DNA from: Fertoeibacter niger
GTDB lineage: Bacteria > Pseudomonadota > Alphaproteobacteria > Rhodobacterales > Rhodobacteraceae
Assembly (NCBI RefSeq): GCF_009380135.2
Contig: NZ_WHUT02000007.1
Coordinates: 62,001 to 126,000, forward strand
Direction of reading: 5' to 3'
DNA length: 64,000 bases
Position numbers and translations under genes: made by a program. Below, piece by piece: positions 1 to 8,563 of the stretch; within the stretch, counting starts at the first letter, position 1, and every line of letters starts with the position of its first letter. The notes under the pieces were generated by a model, which was given only the letters and a program-made list of their open reading frames with translations, had not been told where the DNA came from and searched no databases.

Positions 1-1
1 A

Positions 2-226
2 TCCGAGGAACCCGAGGATGTCGAACCCGATACGCTGACGCCGATGATCATCGCCGAGATGGAGACGAAAGTTCCCTCCATCACCGTGGGCGAAGCGGTC
101 ATGCAGCTGGAGCTGGCCGGGCAACGCATGCTGGTGTTCCGCAATGAAGGACATGGCGGAGTGAATGTCGTATACCGTCGGGATGACGGGAATATCGGCT
201 GGATCGACCCGCGCAACAGCAAGTAA
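2..226 (+). CDS. hpf: Long-form ribosome hibernation promoting factor, C-terminal part (5' end outside window)
   Basis: This is the end of a gene that starts before the window; the reading frame is open from the first bases to a TAA stop. The visible 74 residues hold the C-terminal dimerisation domain of long-form HPF/RaiA proteins: the segment VGEAVMQLEL, then MLVFRNEGHGG and the ending VVYRRDDGNIGWIDP, all hallmarks of that domain. Long HPF pairs two 70S ribosomes into inactive 100S particles in stationary phase. The ATG visible at base 44 is internal to the domain and is not the start. ptsN follows 30 bases downstream on the same strand, a common order in Rhodobacterales. The N-terminal ribosome-binding domain cannot be seen. 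Confidence 0.9.
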   Translation, partial: SEEPEDVEPDTLTPMIIAEMETKVPSITVGEAVMQLELAGQRMLVFRNEGHGGVNVVYRRDDGNIGWIDPRNSK

Positions 227-256
227 CGCGCCACAGCGCAGGACAGACATCGGCCT

Positions 257-721
257 ATGGAACTTTCAAAACTACTGATGCCGGAGGCCGTTCGGGTTCT
301 GGGCCATCTGACCAGCAAGAAGCGCCTCTTCCAGGATCTGGGAGAGGTGGCCGCCGCCGCCTACGGCCTGAACGCCGCCGTTGCGGTGGATGGCATGCAG
401 GAACGCGAAAGCCTTGGGCCGACCGGCGTGGGCCATGGCATCGCGCTGCCCCATGCAAGACTGGAAGATTTGTCGAAAATCATCGGCGTTTTCCTGCGGC
501 TGGAAAAACCGCTGGATTATGATTCTGTGGATCGTCAGCCGGTGGATCTGATCTTTGCCCTGTTCGCGCCCAAGGATTCGGGCGTGGATCACCTCAAGGC
601 ACTTGCGCTGGTGTCGCGCACCATGCGCGACCCGGCGATCTGCGCCAAACTGCGCGCCAACACCGATCCGGCCAAACTGCACGCGATCCTGACAGAAGCC
701 CGCGCACCGCAGGCCGCCTGA
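257..721 (+). CDS. ptsN: PTS IIA-like nitrogen regulatory protein PtsN (EIIA-Ntr)
   Basis: A 154-residue protein of the length usual for EIIA-Ntr. The phosphoacceptor histidine lies in GIALPHARL (His66), and the flanking RESLGPTGVGHG and HLKALALVSR segments are typical of the PTS EIIA type-2 fold. In this family PtsN receives phosphate from PtsP/NPr and regulates potassium uptake, nitrogen and carbon balance rather than carrying sugar. It lies 30 bases after hpf and probably shares its transcript. A GC hairpin with a T run follows directly after its stop and should end the transcript before the convergent sulfotransferase gene. Confidence 0.93.
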   Translation: MELSKLLMPEAVRVLGHLTSKKRLFQDLGEVAAAAYGLNAAVAVDGMQERESLGPTGVGHGIALPHARLEDLSKIIGVFLRLEKPLDYDSVDRQPVDLIFALFAPKDSGVDHLKALALVSRTMRDPAICAKLRANTDPAKLHAILTEARAPQAA

Positions 722-733
722 GCGGCATCGGGG

Positions 734-754
734 GCGGCCGGCGGGCCGCTTTTT
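734..754 (+). terminator. Rho-independent terminator after ptsN
   Basis: GCGGCC and GGCCGC form a perfect 6-bp stem with the 4-base loop GGCG, followed at once by five T residues. It sits 13 bases after the ptsN stop, between convergent genes. Confidence 0.8.
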
Positions 755-762
755 GTCTGCCC

Positions 763-2157
763 TCAGCGCCAGCCCGTGAAACCAAAGCCGATGTAATCGC
801 GCTGATAGGCCTCGCGCGCGGCGTCTTCGATTTCGGCATCCCAGATGGTCGCCAGCGCATGCGGTGCCGTTTCGGGCACGGGGGGCAGCGGCGGGCAGGC
901 GGTGCCGGTATCCGCAGCCAGATAGGCCAGCCCCTCGGCCAGACGATCCTCGCGCAGCACCAGATCGGGGCCGTGGAATTGCGCAAAGCCCTGCAACACC
1001 GCCGACTGGCTGGCAAAATGCGGATCCACGCGCAGGCCGGTCTGGCCCGACAGGTTCAGCTTCAGAAACCGCAGAAAGCCAAGGAAAGCCGTGCGATGGG
1101 CTGCGGCATCCTGTTTGTGCCCCTTGCCCGGCGGCGGCAGGTCGATCTTGTAGACCCGCTGCAATGTGCCCCTGATCTCGGCCAGCGCGCCGGTCAGGAT
1201 CTGGCTGCAAAACGCGGCATGGGCGCGGGCGACAGGGTGGCGCAACACGGTGAAACTGCGGTGGCCGGGATGCGCGCGTTTCCACTGGCGCAGGGTTTTC
1301 TGCGCGAACCCGCCCTGCACTTCGCCAATACCCGCCAGCCAGGCCTGCACGGCAGCCTCGGGTCCGCCGCGCACCGGCATGTAGACCAGATCGCCCGCCG
1401 CCAGAAAGCCGGGAATGGCCGCTGACCGGCGGGGTTCGAAATTCGGGGTGCGCGCCAGGTTGAAACGGTCAAGCCGGGCCAGCGCCGCCGTCATGTCCTC
1501 GGCGTTTTCCACCTTGTCGGTGATTTCCTCGGGGTTCTGTTTTTTCAGCGTGTCATCCGGGGCGGCAAGTGCTGCATCCACCCCCAGAAACTGCGCCAGG
1601 CCGTTCAGCACGGCCACATCCTGAATATCATCATAGTCGATGTAGAACGCGGTTTGCCCAGTCACCTGCAAGCCGTGCATCAACAGCACCTGAAATTCCT
1701 GCAGGGCGGCCAGATGCGCCTCGAATTCGTCTGCATCAAACCGGGCGCGGGCAGTTTTCAGGCGTTTCGCCTGTGTCAGTTTCCACTGGCCGGTTGCCTG
1801 CGCGATCTTCCAGCTGACATAGCTTTCCACCGGGTTGCGCGTCAGGATGATCTTCGCGCAGCCGGGATCTTGCAGCACCGCCGCCAGAACGCGCGGGTCG
1901 TGGTCATGGAAAAACCGAAAGCCCGCCAACCCGTCAGTTTCCGCGCGCAACCTTGCCACCAGCGCCAGAGGGTCCGCCGCGCGCGCGGCCATGTCGATGC
2001 CGAACAGCGCCATCTGGTCTTTCTTGCCGATGAAATGCGGGTTGAACACCTCACCATGGCACCGCACGCCCGGCAAGGCGTTCAGATTGGCCTCAAGAAA
2101 GTTGGAACCCGTCCGCATCTCCGCGAACATCACAAAACTTTGGAACTTCTGCGCCAA
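763..2157 (-). CDS. Two-part sulfotransferase-like protein (NodH/Stf0-like)
   Basis: A 464-residue soluble protein. Residues 12-22 (AEMRTGSNFLE) match the PAPS 5'-phosphosulfate loop of Stf0/NodH-type sulfotransferases, and RNPVESYVS (107-115) matches their 3'-phosphate motif. A second sulfotransferase-like half starts near residue 245: RHPVARAHAAF (306-316) repeats the 3'-phosphate motif and the C-terminus RDYIGFGF resembles the end of family-2 sulfotransferases. Its expected 5' loop reads YMPVRGG and looks degenerate. The proposed start is TTG, five bases after the stop of the upstream glycosyltransferase; the first ATG (base 2130) would cut into the first motif region, so an upstream start is preferred but unsure. 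Likely role by context: sulfation of a cell-surface glycan. Confidence 0.75.
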   Translation of the reverse strand: MAQKFQSFVMFAEMRTGSNFLEANLNALPGVRCHGEVFNPHFIGKKDQMALFGIDMAARAADPLALVARLRAETDGLAGFRFFHDHDPRVLAAVLQDPGCAKIILTRNPVESYVSWKIAQATGQWKLTQAKRLKTARARFDADEFEAHLAALQEFQVLLMHGLQVTGQTAFYIDYDDIQDVAVLNGLAQFLGVDAALAAPDDTLKKQNPEEITDKVENAEDMTAALARLDRFNLARTPNFEPRRSAAIPGFLAAGDLVYMPVRGGPEAAVQAWLAGIGEVQGGFAQKTLRQWKRAHPGHRSFTVLRHPVARAHAAFCSQILTGALAEIRGTLQRVYKIDLPPPGKGHKQDAAAHRTAFLGFLRFLKLNLSGQTGLRVDPHFASQSAVLQGFAQFHGPDLVLREDRLAEGLAYLAADTGTACPPLPPVPETAPHALATIWDAEIEDAAREAYQRDYIGFGFTGWR

Positions 2158-2160
2158 GGA

Positions 2161-3858
2161 TCATTTCACCAGATAGGGCCGACCGCGCCGGTTGGCCGAG
2201 GGTTTCGGGTCGTCGCCGGTCGGGAAATCGCCCATCAGCACGGGTTGCATGCCCTGATTGCGCAGGTTCTGCAAAAACTGTCCAAAGCCGGTCAGATCAG
2301 CCATGCGCGGTGCCTCGGTCAGGCGGCGCAGGGCTCGGGGGCTTATCTCGTCCACGATGACTTGCAGCGGCTCCATCGGGTTTTCCACAAAATCGGCCAG
2401 CGTCCAGACGCGCACCCGCGCCTTGACCCAGGGGCTGCGGAGCAGGTTCAGATGCTCTGCCTCGATTTTTTGCAGGCGCGCCGCCTCTTTGCGGATTTCA
2501 CCGAAATTTCGGTTGGAATGGAACAACGGCACGGCCCAGGCCCCGGAAATCACGGAAATCTGGGCATTGGGGTCCGAGGCCAGAAACGAACCCACCTTTT
2601 GCACATCCGCCGGGCCGAATTGAAAGCACTGGCGTTCGCCACGGGTGTTCCAGACCAGATTGACCAGAAAGCTTTTGGGATTGTAGTCGCGCATCGGCGG
2701 TGAATCCGGCATGGCCCCGTTATACACCGTCTCGCCCCCGGCGTAATGCACCCGGTCGGTTGCAAAAAGGTGGCCATGCACCCGGGTGCCCGCCACCTTG
2801 CCCAGCCAGGGTTCGAAATTGTCGAACAGATCGGCAAAGCCCCAGAACACCGAATAGGGCGCGGCTGTCTTGCCATTTTCCCAATTGTCGTTGGGAAAGC
2901 GGCTTTGCATGTAAAGCCCGGGCCGCCCCTTGGTGCGCCGTTCCACCGCCTTGGAAAACAGCCGGTCGATCTTGCCGGGGTTCGGTTCTGCGCGGGTCTG
3001 GGTGGCAGCATCGGGTGACAGGAAACTGCGGTAGAGTTTGCCCGCATGCGGCCAGATCTTGCGGGCCACAAAACAATCGGACCGGCGCAGCAATTGCAGG
3101 TGGTCATCGTAAAAGATATGCGGCTTGCCCTGAAAATCGAATTTCGACAGCGTCAGCGGCCGGCTTTCGACATTCGAGGAATAAAGCCGCACAAGCGTCT
3201 GGAAATAGCTTTCATCCGGGATCCAGACCTTTTTGAAATAGGTGTCATAGGTCTCACGCTCCGGGTCTTCCAGAATCGCGCTCAGCGTCTGGCGGGTCAG
3301 GCACCACCACTGGCTGCCCAGATGCGGCTCCAGCCCCGCCGGGATGCGGCGCTTGAACCGCAGCAGGCGTTGCAACCGCACATAGCCGTCAAACAGCCGC
3401 CGCTGCCTGCGCCATGAAAACGGGAACCGCAGGGTGAAACGCTCGATGTTCAGGCCACCGATGGTCCAGCCCACATCTTCGGTCGTGACCGATTCAATGA
3501 AATCAGTGCGCGGGCGTTCGGCCAGATAGGCCACCAACTCCTCCACCGGGCGCAGCGGCAGGCAGGAGCCCGAGGCCAGATACACATGCCGCACCTGGGG
3601 GAAATCACGCAGCATGATGGTGGCTGCCGATTGCGTGGCCCCCACAATGCCCCAAGTGCCCCATTCGCAGGCGTGCCGGTCGGCAAAACGCACATCGGCC
3701 ACATCAGACAGATCGCGCACCAGTTTGTTGTAGGGGCGTTTGCGCACGCGCCGGTCCACATGGATGACCACGGGGCAGCCGTTTTCGGCCCAGTGCCGCG
3801 CCACCTGCGCCGCACGGTCCAGCGCGGTGTGGCACAGCATGACAAAGCCGACGCTCAC
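2161..3858 (-). CDS. GT14 (core-2/I-branching type) glycosyltransferase with DUF5928-like C-terminal half
   Basis: A 565-residue protein. The N-terminal half (about 1-270) reads MSVGFVMLCHTALDRAAQVARHW, VVIHVDRRVRK, HVYLASGSCLPLRPVEEL and LGSQWWCLTRQTL, the pattern of the beta-1,6-N-acetylglucosaminyltransferase (Branch/GT14) family. The C-terminal half (about 300-565) is the conserved partner region seen in Rhodobacterales homologues, annotated DUF5928; its function is unknown to me. There is no signal peptide or membrane segment, so it is presumably cytoplasmic or peripheral. It sits 13 bases after a GT2 gene and 3 bases before the sulfotransferase, so the three are almost surely one transcript. 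Sugar donor and acceptor cannot be read from sequence. Confidence 0.82.
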   Translation of the reverse strand: MSVGFVMLCHTALDRAAQVARHWAENGCPVVIHVDRRVRKRPYNKLVRDLSDVADVRFADRHACEWGTWGIVGATQSAATIMLRDFPQVRHVYLASGSCLPLRPVEELVAYLAERPRTDFIESVTTEDVGWTIGGLNIERFTLRFPFSWRRQRRLFDGYVRLQRLLRFKRRIPAGLEPHLGSQWWCLTRQTLSAILEDPERETYDTYFKKVWIPDESYFQTLVRLYSSNVESRPLTLSKFDFQGKPHIFYDDHLQLLRRSDCFVARKIWPHAGKLYRSFLSPDAATQTRAEPNPGKIDRLFSKAVERRTKGRPGLYMQSRFPNDNWENGKTAAPYSVFWGFADLFDNFEPWLGKVAGTRVHGHLFATDRVHYAGGETVYNGAMPDSPPMRDYNPKSFLVNLVWNTRGERQCFQFGPADVQKVGSFLASDPNAQISVISGAWAVPLFHSNRNFGEIRKEAARLQKIEAEHLNLLRSPWVKARVRVWTLADFVENPMEPLQVIVDEISPRALRRLTEAPRMADLTGFGQFLQNLRNQGMQPVLMGDFPTGDDPKPSANRRGRPYLVK

Positions 3859-3871
3859 CCCCTGCCCCCTT

Positions 3872-4882
3872 TCACGCCCAGTTGCCTTTGGACATCAGCC
3901 CCAAAATCTCCAGTTGCCGCCAGTTGATGTATTTCTCGCTCCACTTGCACCACAAGTCGGGATGATCGTTCAACGCGGCCTTGTAGGCCCTGTATTCATG
4001 GCTATTGGCGTAATGCTGCCTGCGCTGCATTTCCTCCTCGGCCTTGACCGCAAATGTATCCAGAAATTTGGCATGCAGAAGGCAGCCTGACGCTTTTTCT
4101 CCGCCCCATTCATCATAAACCAGATTAAGCCCGCGCGGCAGAAGGTTGTGGGTGGAGCTGACATAGGCGTAATCACGGTGCCATTTCACCAGCGGTATCT
4201 TGTTCAGCGCAGGCGCGCGTTCCGGCGCATCGGCAAAAAATGCGCGGGCGCGCGGGCCGCCCTGAATCCACAGGTTGCCGTATTTGCGGTTGCGGCTGAT
4301 CATATAGTTTCCGCTGTCGAACCAATTGGCGATCTCGAACGGGTCTTGCCCCTCGCGGTAGGGCTGCGCGCCGATCGGCCCTTTGGGATACATGTCTAGC
4401 AGCATGGCGGAAAAGGATTTGATCGAGGACGCATCAAGCCAGTCGGTCAAGGCCCGCAGGGGCCGCGTATCGCAGAATGGATAGACGAAGAATTCGTCAG
4501 GATCGACGACCAGAATCCAGTGTTTGTGCGCATAGCGGATTTGCAGCCAGTTCAGCCAATCCACCCCGAAACGCGCGCGTTTATAGCTGTGCGCGCTGTG
4601 CCACAGCGACACATCCGGCTGTTCGGCCAGATATTCGCGCGACCCGTCGGTGCTGTCATTGTCCACGATCAGGAAATGGTTGACGCCCATGTCACGGTAG
4701 TAGCGCAGGAAATACGGCAGACGCACCCGTTCGTTGCGCAGGGTGGAAAACACCAGAATGTCATCTGGCTTTATCTTGTCGGTGCGGGCACTGACCGCGC
4801 GCAATTCGCGGCGTTTGCGGAAGGCGCGGATACGCCAGCGTTTGCGGGCCAGACGCAGGCTGTATGTCGAAAGCAATCCCAC
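3872..4882 (-). CDS. Family 2-like glycosyltransferase (Glyco_tranf_2_4 type)
   Basis: A 336-residue protein with a basic N-terminus. The segments LVFSTLRNERVRLPYFLRYY, HFLIVDNDSTDGSREYL and HWILVVDPDEFFVY are the conserved core of the Glyco_tranf_2_4 domain; DPDEF is the metal/nucleotide-sugar DxD equivalent. The C-terminal third carries conserved aromatic segments typical of homologues encoded next to GT14/DUF5928 genes. It is first of the glycosyltransferase-glycosyltransferase-sulfotransferase set and is separated by 43 bases from the GT4 gene upstream. The acceptor is unknown; a role in surface glycan synthesis is inferred from neighbours. Confidence 0.82.
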   Translation of the reverse strand: MGLLSTYSLRLARKRWRIRAFRKRRELRAVSARTDKIKPDDILVFSTLRNERVRLPYFLRYYRDMGVNHFLIVDNDSTDGSREYLAEQPDVSLWHSAHSYKRARFGVDWLNWLQIRYAHKHWILVVDPDEFFVYPFCDTRPLRALTDWLDASSIKSFSAMLLDMYPKGPIGAQPYREGQDPFEIANWFDSGNYMISRNRKYGNLWIQGGPRARAFFADAPERAPALNKIPLVKWHRDYAYVSSTHNLLPRGLNLVYDEWGGEKASGCLLHAKFLDTFAVKAEEEMQRRQHYANSHEYRAYKAALNDHPDLWCKWSEKYINWRQLEILGLMSKGNWA

Positions 4883-4925
4883 CCGTCAGCGTCCCCATGG
4901 GCCTAGACCCGTTCGGCCAGCGCTA

Positions 4926-6167
4926 TCAGACAAGGTTTAAGACCCGGTTGAAGTGGTCTTCCCATCGCGGAACGGCACGAGATGCGCGCCTGTTCCGGTC
5001 TGCCCTGCCCTGCTGCCCCCAGTTGTTTATTGTTTCCAGCCAAGAATAACTGTCAGCGGGGTCAAGGTAAACCGGGTAGTCGCCCAATGTTTCGCGGGTC
5101 ACGGCCAGCGGGGCGGCGATGACCGGCACGCCCAGTGCCGCGGCCTCGACCGGGGGCAGGCCGTAACCTTCGGCCAGGCTGGGAAACAGCAGCGCCTCGG
5201 CCCCCTGCACCAGCGCCGCCACCACGCCATCGGGCAGGCCCGGCAGTTCGCGCACCGGGCTGCCGGGGGGCAGGGCATCCAGCCTGCCGAACACATCTTC
5301 ATTCGCCCAGCCACGCCCGCCGATGATGAAAAGCTGTGGCACGGCTGCGGGCGCATCGGCCTGCATGCCGTCCCAAACATCCAGCAAAAGTGCATGGTTC
5401 TTGCGCGGCTCGATGGTGCCAAGGGTAACGAAATAGGGTCGCGCCAGATCAAGCCCGGGTGGAATCGCCGCTGCATCGGGTTGCGGCACCGGCACCCCCA
5501 GCGCTGCCACCACGCCGGGCGGCACCCGGCCCATGCGGGCAAAATGCGCCTCAGCCCGCGTGCGGGCATCAGCGGTGCTGTAGATCACCAGATCGGCATG
5601 GGTCGCCACCGCCGCCATCTTGCGCGCGAATACCTGCGAAATGCCGGGGCGGGTGAACTGCGGGTAATCCAGCGGAATGGCATCATGCACCAGCACCGCC
5701 ACGCGCAGACCTGCCGCCCTGATCGCCGCCAGCGACCGCGCCGACAGATTGGCATGGCCCACATTCACATAGCTGGAACCCGGCGGCAGATGCCGCCGCA
5801 GCATCCGCGCCAGCAAGGGCCGTGGGCAGCGCGCAATGGCCAGCCTGCGCGCCGTGGCCTCGGCCCGCGCGCGCAAGGTATCACCGCGCCAGAACATCCG
5901 CGACAGCAGGTCGGGCGGGCCAAGCCTGACATCCGCCGTGGCCAGACGGGCGATCATGCGCGCGCCGTCCCTGTCCAGCAGCACATGACCCACGGCGCTG
6001 CGCACCAAAGCAAACAGCGGCGTTTCCGCCGCTGCCAGATGGGTCAGATAGGCCAGTTCCACGCGGTCAACCCCGGTCAGCGCACCGCGCCCCAGACGCG
6101 ACACCAACCGCGTCAAGTCGATCAGCCGCGAAGCCGGGGCAAGCCGCGCCGAACAGGGCGTAACCAC
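4926..6167 (-). CDS. GT4-family glycosyltransferase
   Basis: A 413-residue GT-B fold protein. The C-terminal Rossmann half has PYFVTLGTIEPRKNHALLLDVW, a donor-binding start typical of group 1 transferases, and PSLAEGYGLPPVEAAALGVPVIA, which holds the E-x7-E nucleotide-sugar motif. The N-terminal half contains LVHDAIPLDYPQF, as in mannosyltransferase-like members such as WbdA relatives. It lies 4 bases downstream of galU on the same strand, so it is probably co-transcribed with the UDP-glucose supply gene. Donor and linkage cannot be assigned. Confidence 0.88.
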   Translation of the reverse strand: MVTPCSARLAPASRLIDLTRLVSRLGRGALTGVDRVELAYLTHLAAAETPLFALVRSAVGHVLLDRDGARMIARLATADVRLGPPDLLSRMFWRGDTLRARAEATARRLAIARCPRPLLARMLRRHLPPGSSYVNVGHANLSARSLAAIRAAGLRVAVLVHDAIPLDYPQFTRPGISQVFARKMAAVATHADLVIYSTADARTRAEAHFARMGRVPPGVVAALGVPVPQPDAAAIPPGLDLARPYFVTLGTIEPRKNHALLLDVWDGMQADAPAAVPQLFIIGGRGWANEDVFGRLDALPPGSPVRELPGLPDGVVAALVQGAEALLFPSLAEGYGLPPVEAAALGVPVIAAPLAVTRETLGDYPVYLDPADSYSWLETINNWGQQGRADRNRRASRAVPRWEDHFNRVLNLV

Positions 6168-6171
6168 GAAG

Positions 6172-7068
6172 TTACTGCGCGGCCTTTTGCTGGGCGACCA
6201 TGTCGTTCAGATATTGCGAGAATTCTTCGCGCAATTCCTCACGGGCCAGCCCGAAAGCCACAGTTGCCTGAAGGAAGCCGGCCTTCGATCCGCAATCATA
6301 CCGCTGTCCGCGGAAGCGGAAGCCATAGACCGAATCTCCGCCGTCGATTTCTTCGGCAATCGCGTCGGTCAGTTGAATCTCGCCACCCGCGCCCTGCTTC
6401 ATGCGGTTCAGGTTGTTCAGCACGTTCGGCGTCAGGATATAGCGACCGATCACGGCCAGGTTCGACGGCGCGTCCTCGCGCTTGGGCTTTTCAACCATGC
6501 CTTTCGCGCGCACGATCGACCCCATATCCTCGGCAATGTCCAGCATGCCATAGGACGAGGCCTTTTCTGGCGACACTTCCATAGCGGCTACCATGTTGCC
6601 GCCGGTCTGGGCATAGGCCTCGACCATCTGTTGCAGGCAAGGCTTTTCGGCGGCGATCACGTCATCAGGCAGCATCACAGCAAAAGGCTCGTCCCCGATC
6701 AGGCGGCGGGCACACCACACGGCATGGCCCAGCCCCAGCGCCTTGTGCTGGCGCACATAGGCAATCGCGCCGCTGTCCATGTTGGTGTCCTTGAGGATCT
6801 CCAGAAGCTGATCCTTGCCGGACCGGCGCAGCGACGCCTCAAGCTCCGGCGCGTGGTCGAAGTAATCTTCCAAGGCGCCCTTGCCGCGCGAGGTGACAAA
6901 GATGAACTCCTTGATGCCGGCCGCGCGCGCCTCGTCGATGGCATACTGGATCAGCGGCCGGTCAACCAGGGTCATGATCTCTTTCGGGATAGACTTGGTA
7001 GCGGGCAGAAACCGCGTGCCAAGCCCGGCGACGGGAAAGACTGCCTTGGTGACCTTTTTGATCTTCAT
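6172..7068 (-). CDS. galU: UTP-glucose-1-phosphate uridylyltransferase
   Basis: A 298-residue enzyme that makes UDP-glucose from UTP and glucose 1-phosphate. Near the N-terminus GLGTRFLPATKSIPKEI is the nucleotide-binding signature of bacterial GalU, and VMLPDDVI, GMVEKPK and RYDCGSKAGF are further family marks. I place the start at the ATG giving MKIKKVTKAVFPVAGLGT, the usual family start; a GTG 18 bases upstream in frame is an alternative. UDP-glucose feeds surface polysaccharides and UDP-glucuronate/galactose, which fits the adjoining glycosyltransferases. The 240 bases upstream are noncoding and should hold its promoter. Confidence 0.94.
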   Translation of the reverse strand: MKIKKVTKAVFPVAGLGTRFLPATKSIPKEIMTLVDRPLIQYAIDEARAAGIKEFIFVTSRGKGALEDYFDHAPELEASLRRSGKDQLLEILKDTNMDSGAIAYVRQHKALGLGHAVWCARRLIGDEPFAVMLPDDVIAAEKPCLQQMVEAYAQTGGNMVAAMEVSPEKASSYGMLDIAEDMGSIVRAKGMVEKPKREDAPSNLAVIGRYILTPNVLNNLNRMKQGAGGEIQLTDAIAEEIDGGDSVYGFRFRGQRYDCGSKAGFLQATVAFGLAREELREEFSQYLNDMVAQQKAAQ

Positions 7069-7308
7069 CGCTCTCACTCTGTTCACCGCCCCGTGCTGAG
7101 GGCAATTCGTTGTAACGTCTCAAACTGTCCGCACCAGCCTATGCAACAGCCGTTGGCCGCAACATGTTCCCGCGAACCTATACGGATTTGGGCATATTGG
7201 CACGTCCTTACGTGATGATTCCGGCAAAAATGCGCCTGTCAGCGGGGATAAGCGGGGCAAATGGCCCGTTGCAACATAAAATCTTGGTTTTCTGCGGGTT
7301 TGTGGCGG
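7069..7308 (-). promoter_or_regulatory. Upstream region of galU
   Basis: A 240-base noncoding stretch between the stop of the GT2 gene and galU, both on the minus strand. It is visibly less G+C-rich than the genes. A small inverted repeat CACGT-CCTT-ACGTG lies at 7201-7214. No convincing promoter boxes could be fixed by eye; the length alone suggests galU has its own promoter. Confidence 0.4.
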
Positions 7309-8562
7309 TCATGCGGGACCGACCGGGCGGAACGGGGCCAGCCTTTGCGCCTCGGCGTCCGCTCGCCGGGCCAGCGTGGTCCGGCAAAGCCGGGGTTCGC
7401 TGCGGTCGGCGGGGCCAAAGAGACCGCCATCCTGGATCCAGAAGCCATCGGGGGAAAACATCTGCCGGTGGGGCCGCGCATGGAGGCCAAGACACAGCAG
7501 CGTGACAATCGCGCCACCGGCCGCGACAAGCCGGGCCTCATGCAGCAACGCGCGCCGGTCGCGCCGGTAACCCGCGATCAGGCGGCCCGGCCGCGGCCCT
7601 GTGCCGGGCAGCGCCAGAAAGGCGGGCGGATCTGGCAACAGCGGCTGGCTGACCGGCGGGGGCCGCGCGCGCCCCTCGGCCAGACCCCGTTCCAGACTGT
7701 CCAGCAGGGCCGCAACCTGCCGGGGTTCCAGCCCGCCACTGACCATGTGGCGCAGCGCCCGGGCGCGCTGCCCGGCCCGCAGGGTGGCAAGCGCGGCTGG
7801 CCAGTCGCGCTGGGGCGCATGGCGGCGCAGGAACACCATGCTGCTGGCCCCGATTTCATGCAGCGACAGGGGCACGCGGTCGCCCCGTCGGCGGGCGCTG
7901 GCGGCATAGCCGTGATGCACCTGCGCACCGGGCACGATGGCGGTCAGCCCGCCCCGCGCGGCCAGCCGCAGGTTCACATCGGCCTCATCCAGATAAAACC
8001 GGTAGGCCGGGTCGAACCCGCCAATGGCCAGCAGATCGGCGCGGCGAAAGGCGCAGTTGGTGCCTTGGGTTTTGACCGCCAGCGCCGCCGTGCCCGCGTG
8101 CAGGCTGACCGCGCCGTGATCCACGTCCAGCGGCTGATCCTGCCCCAGATAGTCAACCATTGATGCGCGCCACTGATAGGAAATCCCGTTGCGCCCGCGC
8201 ACGAAACCACCCGCCGCCACGACCCGTTCGTCGGCAAACGGGGCCACCAGCCGCGACAGCCAAGTGGGTTCCGGCACGGCGTCATCATCAAGGAAAGCCA
8301 CCACGTCGCTGGCGGCCTGCGCCAGCCCAAGATTGCGCGCGGCGGAGATGTTGGGTTCGTCATAAGCAACAAGCTTCACCGGCAGGCCCAGCGCCTGCAC
8401 GGCGGCACAGGCGGCAGGGTCTGCCACCACGATCAGCTCGAAACAGGGGTGATCCATCTGGCCGATGCCGGTGATGGCGCGCAACAGGGCGTCTGGGCGG
8501 TGGCGGCTGACGACGACAAGGCTGGCGGGCTGGGCGGCAAGCGCGGGGATGGCCGCGGCCAT
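7309..8562 (-). CDS. Family 2 glycosyltransferase
   Basis: A 417-residue GT-A protein. PASLVVVSRHRPDALLRAI, SAARNLGLAQAASDVVAFLDDDAVPEP (DDD metal site) and FDPAYRFYLDEADVNLRLA are the classic order of GT2 motifs. The C-terminal 150 residues are lower in conservation and contain a short hydrophobic segment (AAGGAIVTLLCLGL) that might associate with the membrane. Its start codon is one base after the kdsB stop, so the two genes are coupled. Pairing with kdsB suggests a transferase acting on a Kdo-containing lipopolysaccharide core or capsule linker (inference). Confidence 0.85.
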   Translation of the reverse strand: MAAAIPALAAQPASLVVVSRHRPDALLRAITGIGQMDHPCFELIVVADPAACAAVQALGLPVKLVAYDEPNISAARNLGLAQAASDVVAFLDDDAVPEPTWLSRLVAPFADERVVAAGGFVRGRNGISYQWRASMVDYLGQDQPLDVDHGAVSLHAGTAALAVKTQGTNCAFRRADLLAIGGFDPAYRFYLDEADVNLRLAARGGLTAIVPGAQVHHGYAASARRRGDRVPLSLHEIGASSMVFLRRHAPQRDWPAALATLRAGQRARALRHMVSGGLEPRQVAALLDSLERGLAEGRARPPPVSQPLLPDPPAFLALPGTGPRPGRLIAGYRRDRRALLHEARLVAAGGAIVTLLCLGLHARPHRQMFSPDGFWIQDGGLFGPADRSEPRLCRTTLARRADAEAQRLAPFRPVGPA

Positions 8563-8563
8563 C

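Noticed and set aside
7201-7214. CACGT-CCTT-ACGTG inverted repeat before galU
   Set aside because: Five-base arms are too short to argue for a regulator site without conservation data.
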